From contig OY756139.1 of the NCBI GenBank assembly GCA_963576785.1, positions 4,030,001 through 4,094,000 on the forward strand: 64,000 bases of DNA. The letters run 5' to 3'. This DNA is from Chlorophyllum brunneum. Its lineage: Eukaryota; Basidiomycota; Agaricomycetes; Agaricales; Agaricaceae. Made by a program: the position numbers and the translations under genes. Positions 1 to 10,773 of the stretch are shown one piece after another. Numbering within the stretch: the stretch's first letter is position 1; each line of letters starts with the position of its first letter. The notes beneath the pieces are model-generated. The model ran no database searches. It saw only the letters and a list, made by a program, of their open reading frames with translations, and was not told where the DNA came from.

Positions 1-1020
1 ATCCTACAAATAAGCAGGTATGGGCTAGAAGACCTGTCCAGCCTTACCACACTTGAGGTAACTATACCTGAATCACAACACTTCTCCCATGATATACAGC
101 TATCACTCAGTAATCAGCCATTAATGGCACTGACTCTCTCACTTTCTTACATCACCAAGGCCACATTGGCCTCTCCTCACTGCACAAACCTGCAACAACC
201 ACTTCACCAAGTACATGGAACACCTCAACAATGACAGGGTCCTCATTTACCAATACTGCTTACCTCTACCAGCATATGACAATCATCACCCAATCCCCCA
301 TGTCTGCTGCCCCACTCTTGCATAGAATGTTCACTGCTCCCATAGAATGAGCAGACACATTGTTGCTCTCCAGTTGCTGAGTAGACCCACAGTCTCTCAC
401 TCATGCAATATAAGCCACAGAGGCCCTGACATAGGTTTGCCCCTGTGTACCCAGTCAGGGAAGATGTGTCTTGGTCTACTCTCTGCGGCACTTCTCCTGC
501 AATATTTGGTCTACTCTCTATGGTACTTCTCCCATGATATGTTCTTTGTTCTACCTCTGTGGCACTTCTCCTGCAATATTTGGTCTACTCTCTATAGTAC
601 TTTTCCTGCAATATTTGGTCTGCTCTTAAACTCTCATTCCTCATGTACTACCTTCTCCTATGAAAGAATAACTCCATGACAAGTTGATGTTGGATCCTAT
701 TGTGAAGCTATGGTGTAAAAGCTCATACCCGGCCAAAAAACGCATGCTACAGTAACTATGTGTGCTGAAGATAGATTGGAACATGGTCTAGAGCCGAAAT
801 ATGAGAGGAAATTACATACAAGATATCATTTGCTTTGGAGTTGTGCATTGATTGGAGATGAAGTGGGAGTATGGTGAAGTATATAAAAGGTACTCAACAC
901 AGAATTGACTAGGACTCATTGCAATACCAATAAATGTGTTCCCTTTCCCCTCTCCCCCATGTTATTCCTCTTTTCTATCATCATCCTCAGTGTTACTGTC
1001 ACTGTCTTTCTGCTAATCTC
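1..1020. other. Non-coding stretch, no gene recognised
   Basis: I see no convincing coding region here. The open frames on both strands are short, low in complexity and match no family I recognise. The only structure is a degenerate tandem repeat at about 471-632, listed separately. The sequence is poor in CpG like the decayed genes around it, so it may be old transposon or gene debris. Confidence 0.5.
471..632. repeat. Degenerate short tandem repeat
   Basis: A phrase of about 35 bp reading roughly TTTGGTCTACTCTCT followed by GGCACTTCTCCTGCAATA recurs about four to five times with substitutions and one divergent unit (around 530-565). It is a local tandem array with no coding role that I can see. 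Confidence 0.6.
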
Positions 1021-1799
1021 ATGGAATTATGTGCCAGAACCTCTGAATCATTGTCTGGTGATGGATGTGGTAGACTTTTCCCATACAAATCATCAGAGGG
1101 ACTCTGTGCTAAATGCCAGAAGCTAAATGGTATGCCTGAGGACAGTCAAGAATACAAAGTTTGGAAGGTACAATTTATGTTTGTTCTTTATTGCCTAGCA
1201 GTTATTCTAAGTAATGATTACATACAACAGAATATACCACAGTACACTGGCTGTGGAATCAGTTACAAGTTCCTCAAAGCTACTTACTGTGGAAAATGTG
1301 AGTAACACTGCAGTAGTATCATGTCCGACTTGCTGGCTGCTACTTTGACTAGTGAATCAGCTTCTGGAGTCAACCCTGGTACCACCTTTTCTCTCTGGAC
1401 TGGAGGAAAGAATACTTGATCACAAGCAATGACAGTATGCTTAACTTGCCAGCCCCTTATTTTTGTTCCACTGATCAGCTCCTCAGCTCCTCACCATACA
1501 ACAGCAGGTTTAATGGCTGCAAAAGCTGCGGTAACACCCAATGACAATAAGATTATTGTAGAAGTTACAAAATGTCAAGTAAAGGCTGTAACCACTCAAG
1601 ATGCAAATTCTACAAGTCTTGACTGTGGAGTTTGGGAAAAATCTTGGAAGCAAAGTGACTACCTCTCTGGTACATGTTTTCTATATTCTTTTTGGAGTAA
1701 TATCTCATATATAGTATTATTGGCAGAGGTACTTGATGATGCATTAGCAATGGTGAACCCTAACTGGTCAAAGGTGTATGGCATGTCACTTGCAATATG
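1021..1799 (+). pseudogene. Decayed cysteine-rich (zinc-ribbon-like) gene
   Basis: A protein-like frame starts at ATG 1021 and contains CGRLFP, then LCAKCQKL, about 50 codons in. A likely intron (GT at about 1168, AG at about 1230) joins it to a segment with GCG and YCGKC, so paired cysteines are spaced as in a zinc-binding ribbon. Further coding-like pieces follow at about 1480-1670 (VEVTKCQVKAVTTQDANST) and, after a probable intron, at 1730-1799 (VNPNWSKVYGMSL). Stops and frame changes break the reading between pieces. I do not recognise the family. The part from about 1474 onward is repeated at 46090-46418 at the edge of the second duplication copy. CpG is strongly depleted, in keeping with a long-silenced gene. 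Confidence 0.4.
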
Positions 1800-1828
1800 A
1801 GTCTATATTAACTTTCATCATTCATACC

Positions 1829-3160
1829 TCACTTACAAATATAATAGAGATGAAATTGAATTTTGCTACTCTGGGAACAGAATATTTCTCCCTGGTACAA
1901 GAGGAAGGACAGTTGGAGAGGTGACTCCCAGTTATCTTGCATTGGCAATCTCTGTCCATCATAGCTGGGAAATAATAACTCCCAGTATATACATATAATA
2001 TGCTCTTCTGGTGCACCCTCTGGCACAGCTAGAATAGCCCAACAGAAGCAGGTCCAGATAGCAGACTCTGCATTGTGACAGAGTTCATGGCACCAGATAG
2101 GCACAGTGGGAAGACCATTCATCTGCACAAACATATCCTCATATGGGCCATCAAACTCCTTCATACATTGCAGGTGAATTGAACAATACACATCACAAAT
2201 GCCATCAGCAAGTTCTGGTAATGCAATGAAAGCTATGTCAGGAGGCGGTAGTAGTTTCCCTGCCTGAACAGCATGGGCAATGAAGATTGGTGTGCCCTAT
2301 TGATACCTTAGCCTCAAACACCTATGACGTCAGATGGAACTTATGACAAATTCACTTCCAGGAGGATCAGAAGAACTGGGGAGTTTGCCACAACCAGAGT
2401 CAATAAGGAGGATGGAAGACCTGTGTTTGGGTTTCCTACATCCAACCATAAGCAATCGCGACTTGTGAAATGAGTTGTAACATACTGAGTATCGAGCAAA
2501 TGCTCAATAAAGATGGGGGTTGCCAGTGAGGACATCTCAGTGTGATCCTCCAGCAATTCAGGTCGGATTAGTATGTTCCATGGATTAATATCACAGTGAA
2601 GGATTTGGTGATCAACATAGAAAGCTCGAGTGACTGTGGAAACTGTAAGAGATTACAGGGATTGATCCAAGAACAGAACAGCTTACCCTCCAAGAGATCA
2701 TATATTGCATGAAGGACCTTTCTGGGGGTATCCAAAGCCATTAAATTGGTCCTATAATCTTGTAAGCCACTATGGAGCTTGATACGGTTATTGCCTTTGA
2801 CTGCCCCCACGGCACCAAGATAAGGCTTGGCTGGATATGTCGTGTCGAGGATTTGCCTTTCGCTGGATGGACGCATAGTCCTGGTATACCTGTCTTTGAT
2901 GACGACGTGAGGCACCACCTTTTCTGTGGGTTTGTAGGAAAAGAACATTGGATCGGCAACCAAAAAGGTCGCTTGGGTAATGACTTCAGCAAACCGAATA
3001 TGTCTTTCTGGCCCTGCGTGCGGGTATAAGGCGTACCACGTGTGTATCTGCATTAGGAGACTGGCTTTCTGGGCATAGTAACCTAAGCCGTGGCGTCCTG
3101 AATGTTCAAGGGTGCTTTGTCGTGGGCCTTGTTCCAGTATTATTAAGATCACAACCAATG
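1829..3160 (-). pseudogene. Decayed FunK1 kinase paralogue
   Basis: Read from high to low coordinates, the frames match the intact FunK1 gene next door. There is a kinase N-lobe piece (VVPHVVIKDRYTR against VVVELVIKDQYAR), then LDTPRKVLHAIYDLLEGK ending at the same intron, then the catalytic-loop exon (2340-2590) and the C-terminal exon around 1829-2191 (MKEFDGPYEDMF, SAIWTCFCW). The N-terminal third is missing and stops and frame changes break the rest. The 1829-2780 part is almost free of CpG, while 2780-3240 keeps many CpGs, so decay was uneven. The matching decayed copy in the second block lies at 46440-47760. Confidence 0.75.
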
Positions 3161-3268
3161 GTACATCCTGTACATATTTAAAGATGTACGAGGCAGACAG
3201 ACATTTGACTATATCCGTATTATTACTCCGTACGAGCTTTCTTCGTCTAGCAAGAAGTGCGTGAGGTC

Positions 3269-5788
3269 TTAGATGGATGTAATAGGTTGCAGAATACGTA
3301 CCGGGTGACCCTCCCCATCGTCCTTCTCCTGCTCTTCCTCATCATCATGCTTATCATCCTCCCCTGCCTCTTCATTAAAATTCTCATCATCCTGATTCTC
3401 GTCATTGTCGGCTCCTTGATCCTCCTTGTCCTCTTCCCTATTGGTGTACTCGGACGGCGGCGCGGAGTCGACTTCAGGAGCTTTCCGCTTCGTGCCCTGG
3501 CTGGATCGCGACGAACGGAATGTTGCACTACGACGAGATTCACTCTCGGATGGTGATAAGAAAGTGGCACTGGGTCCAGGCTTGACGGACCTATGCTTGC
3601 TCGCTTTCTCCTTGTCCATGAAATCCACATCTTTATTCTCGACGACAAAATTGAGGATCAGACGTTGAAGCAGTTCATGAACGTATTCCGGTTTTCGCTG
3701 ATTGGCGTCCTGAGCCCAGTGGTAGTCCGGGGTGATCCCGTCTGCCATTTCTCTGAACAGTTCCCTAAGGGCTCCATATCCGGAATGTAAAACTTTTTGG
3801 CGACGTGAAAACGTAGTGAGAAGCGACTCCCGCGAATCCTCCGTTGGCAAACCCTGTCGAGGTCCATCATAGTTGGGAAGTAATAACTCCCAGTGTGCAC
3901 GTATGATAGGCTCTTTTGGCGCACCCTCTGGCGCAGCTTGGATACCCCAGCAGAAACAAGTCCAGAGGGCAGATTCTGCGTCGTGACGGAGTTCATGTCG
4001 CCACGTAGTTGTAGCGGGAGGAGCATTCTTCCGCGCAGACTCATCTTCATACGGGCCATCAAACTCCTTCATACGTTGCGGGTGAATTGAGCTGTAGGCA
4101 TCACGGATGCCATCAGTGAGCTTTGGCAAGGGGGTAAAAGGTAATCTAGAAGGCGGTAATGGTTCTCCCGCCTGAACAGCCCGGGCAATGAACATCGGTG
4201 TACCCTACTTACGTTTTTAGCACGACATTATGATAAAGTAAGATGAGGCCTACCGTACGCCCGTCCCCGGAAGGGTGGGGGTGGTCGAGCATTTTACTAT
4301 AACCAAAGTCGATAAGAAGGATCGAAGTCTTGTGTTTCGGTTCGCTACGCGCAGCTGAAGTCAACTGCATGTCGTGAAATCTGTTACGACATACTCATTA
4401 TCGAGCAAATGCTGAATGAACACGGGAGATGCTGTTGCGGAGGTCTGTATCCCGTTTCCCGGAAATTCAGGACGGATCACGACGTTCCATGGGCTAATGT
4501 CACGGTGAAGAATGTTGAGATCATTGTAGAGACCCCGAGTGACTATAGAAAACGTGAGGATAGGTATCAATCCATAACTAAACCCTTACCCTCTAAAAGA
4601 TCATATATCGCATAAAGAAGCTTTCGCGGGGTATTCAAACCCATAAATTCGGTACCGTAATCTTGTTGGGGAATATGGGTCTTGACGCGATTGCCGCAGA
4701 GCGTCCCTTGAACCTCGGAACAGAACAGGGCTCTGACCACGCCAGGATATGGTCCACCTGAGTGTATCTTTGCAAGTATTTCCCCCTCGGTCAATCGACG
4801 CGCAAGCCTGGCGTACTGGTCTTTAATTACGAGCTCAACCACGACCGTGCCGGGGGGACTGTACACAAAGATATTGGACCAACGACCAAAGGGATCACTC
4901 GAGTAATGAAGACGACACGCCCGGTATTGCTTTCCGGACACATCTACATCGAAGGCAATGTGTTCCACGGGGCCTTTGTTGCTCAGTGTCCTCGATAAGG
5001 TTTTATCACGATTGGCGCCTTGGCCATCGTTAAGGTACTTCACAACAGCGGTTAGCAGTGGGACATAATCCTCCTGCTTCGAAAGCTCGAGTTTCCTAAT
5101 CTCGTACGCATTGCATACGAGGAAGACGAGGTCATTATCGTTGACGAGAAGGCCAAGTGCTGAAATGAGGTCCGGTCGAGCCTCGAGGAGGTATGCGGCG
5201 TAGGTAATAGCTTGGTCAATGCGCTGCTGGCGGGTGCGGCCAGCAGAGCGGTATTCGATCGCCATTTCAACGGAACCCCAATGAAACTTCCCATTAGCTT
5301 CAACTAGGGGGAAATTTTTGTGGCAAGCCACGATATCTGGCCTGGAGAGCGTGGTGGTAGGGTGGTCAGCTAAGGAATTGTTACCACGGGCATGGAACTC
5401 GATATCTACAGCACAGTAAGAATAAATTCACCTTTCACATCGGTCAACAGAGATGTGACGTACTTTTCACCTCGAACTCGTCCAAGATACCGTTCACGAC
5501 ACTCATAAACGCCGTCACTGATCCAAATGTTGCAGGCTTCTTTGTTGTCTGCTCTTCGTCTTTCTTCTCCCTCCTTGGTTTTTGGCCTTCTGATTGCCCG
5601 TCCGTTTCCCCTTGCTTGTGCAAAGACGTTGGCGGCTCACTTCCAATAAGCTGATAGAATGCATCGAGCGCGATACTGCGAATGGGAGGTAGATTAGCAG
5701 CAACCGTTTCGCGATCGTGCCAGGGATACATTGCCGCAAGTGTGTCAACAGGTGAGCTTTCAGCGGGTGCAGTAGCGCTTGTAGACAT
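3269..5788 (-). CDS. FunK1-type fungal protein kinase, copy A
   Basis: Probable fungus-specific (FunK1-like) serine/threonine kinase. I place five exons: 5788-5464, 5405-4590, 4542-4395, 4344-4254 and 4204-3269, separated by GT-AG introns of 58, 47, 50 and 49 nt. All are phase-consistent and give about 771 residues from the ATG at 5788. The catalytic loop HRDIS is at 4507-4493 (about residue 393), a DFG motif follows at 4313-4302 (LLIDFGYSK, about residue 440), and GTPMFIA opens the last exon where FunK1 proteins carry a GT-x-F-M/I-A segment. The N-terminal 110 residues are low in complexity. The last 90 residues are rich in Asp/Glu after a basic, Ser-rich stretch. The gene is CpG-rich, unlike its decayed paralogues on either side. 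The exact C-terminus is uncertain because a GTACGT sits just before the stop. FunK1 kinases are expanded in multicellular mushrooms, and the substrate is unknown. Confidence 0.82.
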
Positions 5789-6239
5789 CGTGGCCACAGG
5801 AGACAACAGCAATTCAGTGCAGAACATATACTGGCACTGCACGTGACGGACTAGCATCACATGATCGATGTTACTATACACAGCCTGAAAAATACACACT
5901 GCTCTCTGCCCCCACGATCATAATCAACAAAAGATTAAAGAGACAATTAAAAATGAAATTTATTGCAGCCGGTATTTCAACGAAAATGAACAATTGGACT
6001 AGCAAACAACCATATGTAAGGAAAATGTAAGACCAGAGCACCAGCACGTAAACACTGTATTCGAGAACCATGATACAGACGTTGGCCTTGTGCAGGTACC
6101 CCTACTCCTCATTGATCTCCTTACACAATATTACAGAAGCAACCCACACCACAGTTCTCCCCCCCTCCCACCTGCCATAGGCCAACTAATACAGTGGGGC
6201 ATTACAGCAAGATACAGGTGTAAAACAAAGAGGGGATGC
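5789..6239 (-). promoter_or_regulatory. Upstream region of FunK1 copy A
   Basis: About 450 bp with no gene that I can support, located just 5' of the FunK1 start codon and repeated upstream of FunK1 copy B (50403-50870). It presumably contains the promoter, but I see no clear TATA box at a fixed distance. A hydrophobic 65-codon frame at 5874-6071 has no recognisable counterpart and is probably chance. Confidence 0.4.
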
Positions 6240-7680
6240 AGGTTGGATTGCCCTATCCTCACTCGCTTTCTCCTTGTCCATGAAATCCGCATCTTTATTC
6301 TCGATAACAAAATTGAGGATCAGATGTTGAAGTAGTTCATGAACATATTCCGGTTTTCGCTGATTGACGTCCTGTGCCTAGTGGTAATCCATGATTATTG
6401 CCTCTGCCATCTCTCCGAACAGTTCCCCGAGGGCTCCATACCCTGAATGTAAAACTTTGTTGTGAGATGAAAACATAGTGAGAAGTGACTCCCGCCTATC
6501 CTGCATTGACAATCCCTGTCAAGATCCATCATAACTGGGAAGTAAGGACTCCCAGTCTGCACATATAATACACTCTTCTGGCACACCCTCTGGCACAGCT
6601 TGGATACCCCAGCAGAAGTAAGTCCAGATGGCAGATTCTGTATTATGATAGAATTCATGTTGCCATGTAGTTGTAGTGGGAGGAGCTTTCTTCTGCACAA
6701 ATACATTCTCATACAGGCCATCAAACTCCTTCATATGTTGCAGGTGAATTAAACAATACACATCACGGATGTCATCAGCAAGTTCTGGTAATGCAATGAA
6801 AGCTACATTGGGAGGCAGTAGTAGTTTCCCTACCTGAACAGTACGGACGATGAAGATTGGTGTACCCTATTGATATCTTAGCCTCAAACACCTATGACAT
6901 CAGATGGAACTTACAACAAATTCACTTCCAGGAGGATCAGAAGAACCAGGGAGTTTGCTACAACCAGAGTCAATAAGGAGGACGGAAGACCTGTGTTTGG
7001 GTTTCCTACATCCAACCATAAGCAATCACGACTTGTGAAATGAGTTGTAACATACTGAGTGTCAAGCAAATGCTCAATAAAGACAGAGGTTGTCAATGAG
7101 GGCATCTCACTGTAATCCTCCAGCAATTCAGGTCAGATTAGTATGTTCCATGGATTAATATCATGGTGAAGGATTTGGTGATCAACGTATAGAGCTTGAG
7201 TGACTGTGGAAACTGTGAGGAACTACAGGGATTGATCCAAGAACAGAACAGTGCACTCTCCAAAAGATCATATGTCACATGAAGAACCTTTTTGGGAGTA
7301 TCCAAAGCCATGAAATTGGCTCTATAATCTTATAGGCAGACACCAAGCTTGATACACTTATTGCCCTTGACTTTGCCAGGGAAAGCTGCCCTCACCATGC
7401 CAAGATGATAAGGCTTAGCTGAATGTGTCATGTCAAGGATTTGCTTTTTGCTGGACAGACATGTAGCCCTGGCATACTGGTCTTTGATTTCGAGCTGACG
7501 CACAATATTCCCTTTGGGTTTGTAGAAAAAGAACATTAGATCGGTGACCAAAAGGATTGCTTGATCATGAGTAATGAATATAGCACACTAGACATGGCTT
7601 CTGGATATTCCTTTCTGGGGATAGTCGGATTTGGGCCTGATTGCTTGAGCATGTTCTTGCCCCAGGAATTACTAAGATAT
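6240..7680 (-). pseudogene. Decayed FunK1 kinase paralogue
   Basis: The same FunK1 exon order as the intact neighbour is readable on the minus strand. A partial N-lobe (VIRQLEIKDQYAR-like) lies near 7500, the catalytic-loop exon and the QYVTTHF intron region near 6911-7130, and the C-terminal exon at about 6270-6760 (FDGLYENVFVQKKAPPTTTTWQ). The first exon and half of the second are missing. Comparison with the intact copy shows CpG replaced by TpG or CpA at most positions, for example TCGTGACGGAG becomes TTATGATAGAA. The decayed counterpart in copy B is at 50870-52330. Confidence 0.75.
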
Positions 7681-7879
7681 GGGCAAGAAGTCACAGAAGT
7701 ATTTCTATGATTCGATTAATATTTGTACATGTGCTTCACTCTTTTAAGCTCTGTCCGTAGTAATTACTTGGGTATATGGTATTGTAGGATATGAAAACAA
7801 CACTAATGTCCTTGGGTTGTCTCAATCATCCTGCTATCCAGCCCAAATCCTGTCCGAAGATTCCAACAATCTACCTCAT

Positions 7880-9310
7880 CCTTTATGGCAGCTCTATCAA
7901 AGTCGGGAATTGGAACAGATTATTTGGGTCCATGGCTCCCTTCAATTGTTGAAGATGCTGATAGTGCTGACCAAAGTACAAATTTTGCCCTAGTGCCAGA
8001 GTTAGTCTACAATGCTTTTGTCCACTTACAGTTATTCAATCTAGTGTCAAGGTAGTTCAGGTAGGTGCTATCCAGGGGATCAATAAGAAGATACTTAACT
8101 GGAGCATCGGTTGCTCACCTATAACTCCAGCCAGTTGGGTTATTGTTCATGATACTGTCGACCATCCCTAATAGGATACAGTTGGCTCCTTTTGTCTCAA
8201 CAATGCATAACAGGCCTGACTCACCATCGAGGAGAGAAAATCCGGATAGCGGGAATGGATCACCAGCGTTATCCACATAAGTGTAAAACTGGATCAAGAA
8301 CAGTGCATTCCTGTTCCCAAATGACGTGTCATCTTGGGGCACAGCATTAACCGCCGATCCAGGTCCTCTGAGCTCTTCAACTTCAACAAACCAGTCCTAT
8401 ACATGGAGGTCAGTTATTATTCCTAAAGGTCAAGTCGTATTTACGTACTGCTTGAGACAAGAAGCCCTGATTTGCTAGATATGCCATAAAAGCTTGTTGA
8501 CTCCCTTGCATCATCGGCTGGCTCTCTGGTGTCATTATTGACTTGACATAAAATGTGTCAGATCTGTCGGGGACACCAGTCATGTTAAGCCTGCCATTGT
8601 TTCCACCAAAGTATATGACACTGTCAATATAACTTCCAGGCTTTACAGTCTGACTCTGTGGTTTCTGACCAATTTTCTGCAGGAGCGGATTGATGGCATT
8701 GTTAAATTGATTCGTGGAATTGTACTAGCCACCTTGGAGGGTGATACCAATGTAACCTTTTCTGCTACCTTTGAATAGAATTAATTCCGAACCAAACTCA
8801 ACTGGAACCTGGCCGAGTGAGAATTCTTAGTATGTGTTAAGAAGGGAGGAAGCTGCTGCTGTGGTCAAATCCCAATTGTATTCGAACACGGTGATAGATG
8901 AAGGTATGGAATATGTTTTGAATGTGATTGAGGTGGTGATTCCAAATGAAGGACCCACACCCTGCAGTTTCTCTCAGTTGAGTCTTATCAGAGAATGTGG
9001 ATTCTAATACTCACCCAAAACAGTTCCAAATTCTGATCCCTTGAAGCCGTAGCAATTGTTCTGTTGGTGAGTACGACATTCATTGATTCGATTGCATCCA
9101 ACAACATACCCCACAACCTCGACAAGAATGCAAATCCCCCAAAGGCTGAATGCCCACTGATACCAATGTACAGACACATTCCATGCCCAAAGCCTTGCCC
9201 ATAGGAATTGAGTGCCAGAGCAATATCACCAAGTTGATTCCCAGATTCAACAAGGGCCTCAAGATGAATTGGAGGGTTCAGTTTAGGGAACTTATCATTA
9301 AACCCTGTCA
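7880..9310 (-). pseudogene. Truncated FAD-linked oxidase (berberine-bridge type) pseudogene
   Basis: Minus-strand fragments together follow the berberine bridge enzyme-like FAD oxidase pattern. The FAD-binding region reads VESGNQLGDIALALNSYGQG, then YIGISGHSAFGGFAFLSR (9311-9120). GPSFGITTSITFKTY and FEYNWDLT follow near 8870-8960, then middle-domain pieces at 8350-8800 and 8115-8342, and the C-terminal signature QHLQQLKGAMDPNNLF near 7920-7970. Such enzymes oxidise alcohols or alkaloid-like substrates using covalently bound FAD. The N-terminal part (signal peptide and first FAD strand) is absent: the coding trace stops at about 9300 where a NACHT fragment begins on the other strand. Multiple frame changes and stops show it is dead. 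Copy B is at 52470-53920. Confidence 0.78.
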
Positions 9311-10012
9311 ACTCATCTTAATCCAACATGCATCCCCTGTTCAAGAACCGTTACTCATCATACTCAATGAACTGGATGAATGTAAAAGCGAGGTAGGACA
9401 GTGTGAGTTCATTGAACTCATCAGTGACCACATTTGATCTGTTCCCAAATTTTTTCTACTGTGGATGATATGTAGTTGGCCAGAGTGGCATCTCAAGTAC
9501 TTGCTATCGCAGCCAGACTTTCAGGTCACCTGTAAACAGGAGGAGCTTGGGATTGATGATGATGAAGCTCAGCAAGATGTCCTACACATTCTGGAAGATG
9601 GATTCCATGATATTTGTTTGCAAGAATTCCTGGATGATAATTGGCCATCCAAAGCCCACCTTCAACTGATCACTGCAGCTGTGTCTGGGCTTTCACTTAT
9701 TGCCTCTACAATCATTTGATTTGTTGGGGATGCCAGTACTGGTGACCCATGCAGTCAGTTGCAAATCTGTATCCGATTCATAGGAGGTTTTGGTCTACTG
9801 GGAGTTATGAATCCATTACATGCCCTTGATCTTCTCTATCAAGAAATACTTTCAAGTATCCTACCTGGAATCCTTTCGACCACCATGCAGATTTTGGGGG
9901 TGTCCACCCTATTTGACTGTAAGCCACTACTAGCCCAAGCTCAGGCCACTTTTTTTGGCTTGGATTGGTCCACTTGTTGTCATTTGCACTTTCTAAGCTG
10001 TATTACATGTGA
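9285..10012 (+). pseudogene. NACHT-domain NLR fragment (pseudogene)
   Basis: Plus-strand frames read as the core of a fungal NACHT NTPase. QFRELII leads into a Walker B-like segment PLLIILNELDEC (9345-9381), then ICSWPEWHLKYLLSQPDF (9468-9521, the position of the sensor Arg, here Trp), IDDDEAQQDV, and further on MNPLHALDLLYQEILSSILP and CKPLLAQAQATFFGLD (to about 9990). NLR proteins of this type act in fungal allorecognition or innate immunity. The P-loop and N-terminal effector domain are missing, and at least one stop (9717-9719) interrupts the frame. The second copy at 53890-54620 keeps the same arrangement with different substitutions. Confidence 0.75.
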
Positions 10013-10049
10013 CTAGCTCTTCAGTATATTATTCATCTAATATTCGTGA

Positions 10050-10414
10050 GACTGTACCTTCTGACTCACATTATGCACCTCTTACTCATGTATTTCATGA
10101 GCTAACTGATTGCTGTCACTCCAATTATGCTACTGGACACCACTGATGATATCACAGTGTTTCAAGGGACTCTGTAGTCATTACTGACTCATTATGCATA
10201 GTTATTACTTGTAGGTCTTAGAGTTTGCTACCTAGACACTTAGTATATAAAGCAGCATGTATTCCCTTAGGTTTCCTTAGACAATCTACTCAATTATTCT
10301 ACCTCACTCTACTTGACTCACAGCAACTCTACTAGTAACTTTACTGTCTACTAACCAAACTATCAGTAAGTCAGATTATCTATCTGTCACTGCATGTTAC
10401 TGTGCTGGAAAACA
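10050..10414 (+). repeat. Probable LTR of an old copia-like element
   Basis: The segment has a TATATAAAG box at about 10243-10251, a pyrimidine-rich leader and an end in AACA immediately before a primer-binding-site-like sequence. Its homologue at about 54655-55024 lies upstream of a copia-type gag frame, so I read it as the 5' LTR of that element. I could not fix the left boundary, because no second LTR copy is present in the window. Confidence 0.45.
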
Positions 10415-10426
10415 GGTTATGGACCC
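10415..10426 (+). other. Primer-binding site matching initiator-tRNA internal region
   Basis: GGTTATGGACCC here, and GGTTATGGGCCC in the second copy (55025-55036), closely resemble the complement of the anticodon arm of eukaryotic initiator tRNA-Met. Some copia-group elements prime from a cleaved half of that tRNA. It directly follows an LTR-like AACA end. Confidence 0.45.
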
Positions 10427-10455
10427 CAGATCACCTACTCCCCATATGCTATGGC

Positions 10456-10760
10456 TGTTATGAACTATAGATAGACAGTACATTCCTATCATGCACCTGT
10501 CACCTTTATCACTCCAATGTACCCACTTCGCTTCCTTGTTTCATCCCTTATGGCTGTACTCTTACTGACTCTTTCTACTCGTCCTCTATGACTCATTTAC
10601 TCTGCTCCCTTATTCTTAGCCCATATCGCTAGTATATAAAGTGTAGTAATACTTGATGTATTCCTTACACTTTACCAATTGTATCATCCCTTACTCTTTC
10701 TCTACCTTCTTGTCTTTATCCAAAGACTTGCTACCTGAGTCATAGACTAAGGTTGTAACA
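10456..10760 (+). repeat. E1 5' LTR
   Basis: 305-bp LTR beginning TGTTATGAAC and ending GTTGTAACA. It differs from the 3' LTR only at two CpG-type sites (CCA against CCG near the middle, TTG against TCG near the end). It contains the TATA box at 10633-10641 and the predicted transcript start near 10667. Confidence 0.95.
10633..10641 (+). promoter_or_regulatory. E1 TATA box
   Basis: TATATAAAG lies 34 bp upstream of ACACTTTACCAA (10667-10678), the spacing expected between a TATA box and an RNA start. The same box-to-motif distance is kept in E2 (38962 to 38928). Confidence 0.7.
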
Positions 10761-10761
10761 T

Positions 10762-10773
10762 TTGGTAAAGTGT
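10762..10773 (+). other. E1 self-complementary primer-binding site
   Basis: TTGGTAAAGTGT, one base downstream of the 5' LTR, is the exact reverse complement of ACACTTTACCAA at 10667-10678 in the LTR, which is where transcription should start. In Tf1 of fission yeast and related fungal elements the 5' end of the element's own RNA folds onto the primer site and is cleaved to prime reverse transcription. The same pair is present in E2, E3 and E4. Confidence 0.75.

Larger units (their letters stand above)
1474..10455. repeat. Segmental duplication, copy A (about 9 kb)
   Basis: This block recurs in the same orientation at 46090-55073. It carries, in the same order, the tail of the cysteine-rich pseudogene, a decayed FunK1, the intact FunK1, a second decayed FunK1, the FAD-oxidase pseudogene, the NACHT pseudogene and an LTR with primer site. 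Copy A is interrupted at 10456 by gypsy element E1 and resumes for 124 bp at 16853-16976, which matches 55066-55189. The copies differ by scattered transitions, mostly at CpG/TpG/CpA positions, and a few small indels. The left edge in copy B is exactly an LTR end of element E3. Confidence 0.9.

Noticed and set aside
471..632. CRISPR-like array
   Set aside because: Units are contiguous and degenerate with no unique spacers, and the sequence context is eukaryotic.
3257..3556. Plus-strand frame rich in Ile/Leu resembling a membrane protein
   Set aside because: It is antisense to the Asp/Glu-rich tail of FunK1 copy A. GAT/GAC/GAG/GAA codons read backward give ATC/GTC/CTC, so the hydrophobicity is an artefact. 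The same happens at 47880-48170.
4385..4400. Frameshift in FunK1 between the catalytic-loop exon and the DFG motif
   Set aside because: A 50-nt GTATGT to TAG intron (4345-4394) restores the frame exactly, and the same intron can be drawn in the decayed paralogues.
5874..6071. Hydrophobic 65-codon minus-strand frame upstream of FunK1
   Set aside because: It exists in both duplication copies only because the blocks are near-identical. There is no recognisable family and no coding bias that I can see.
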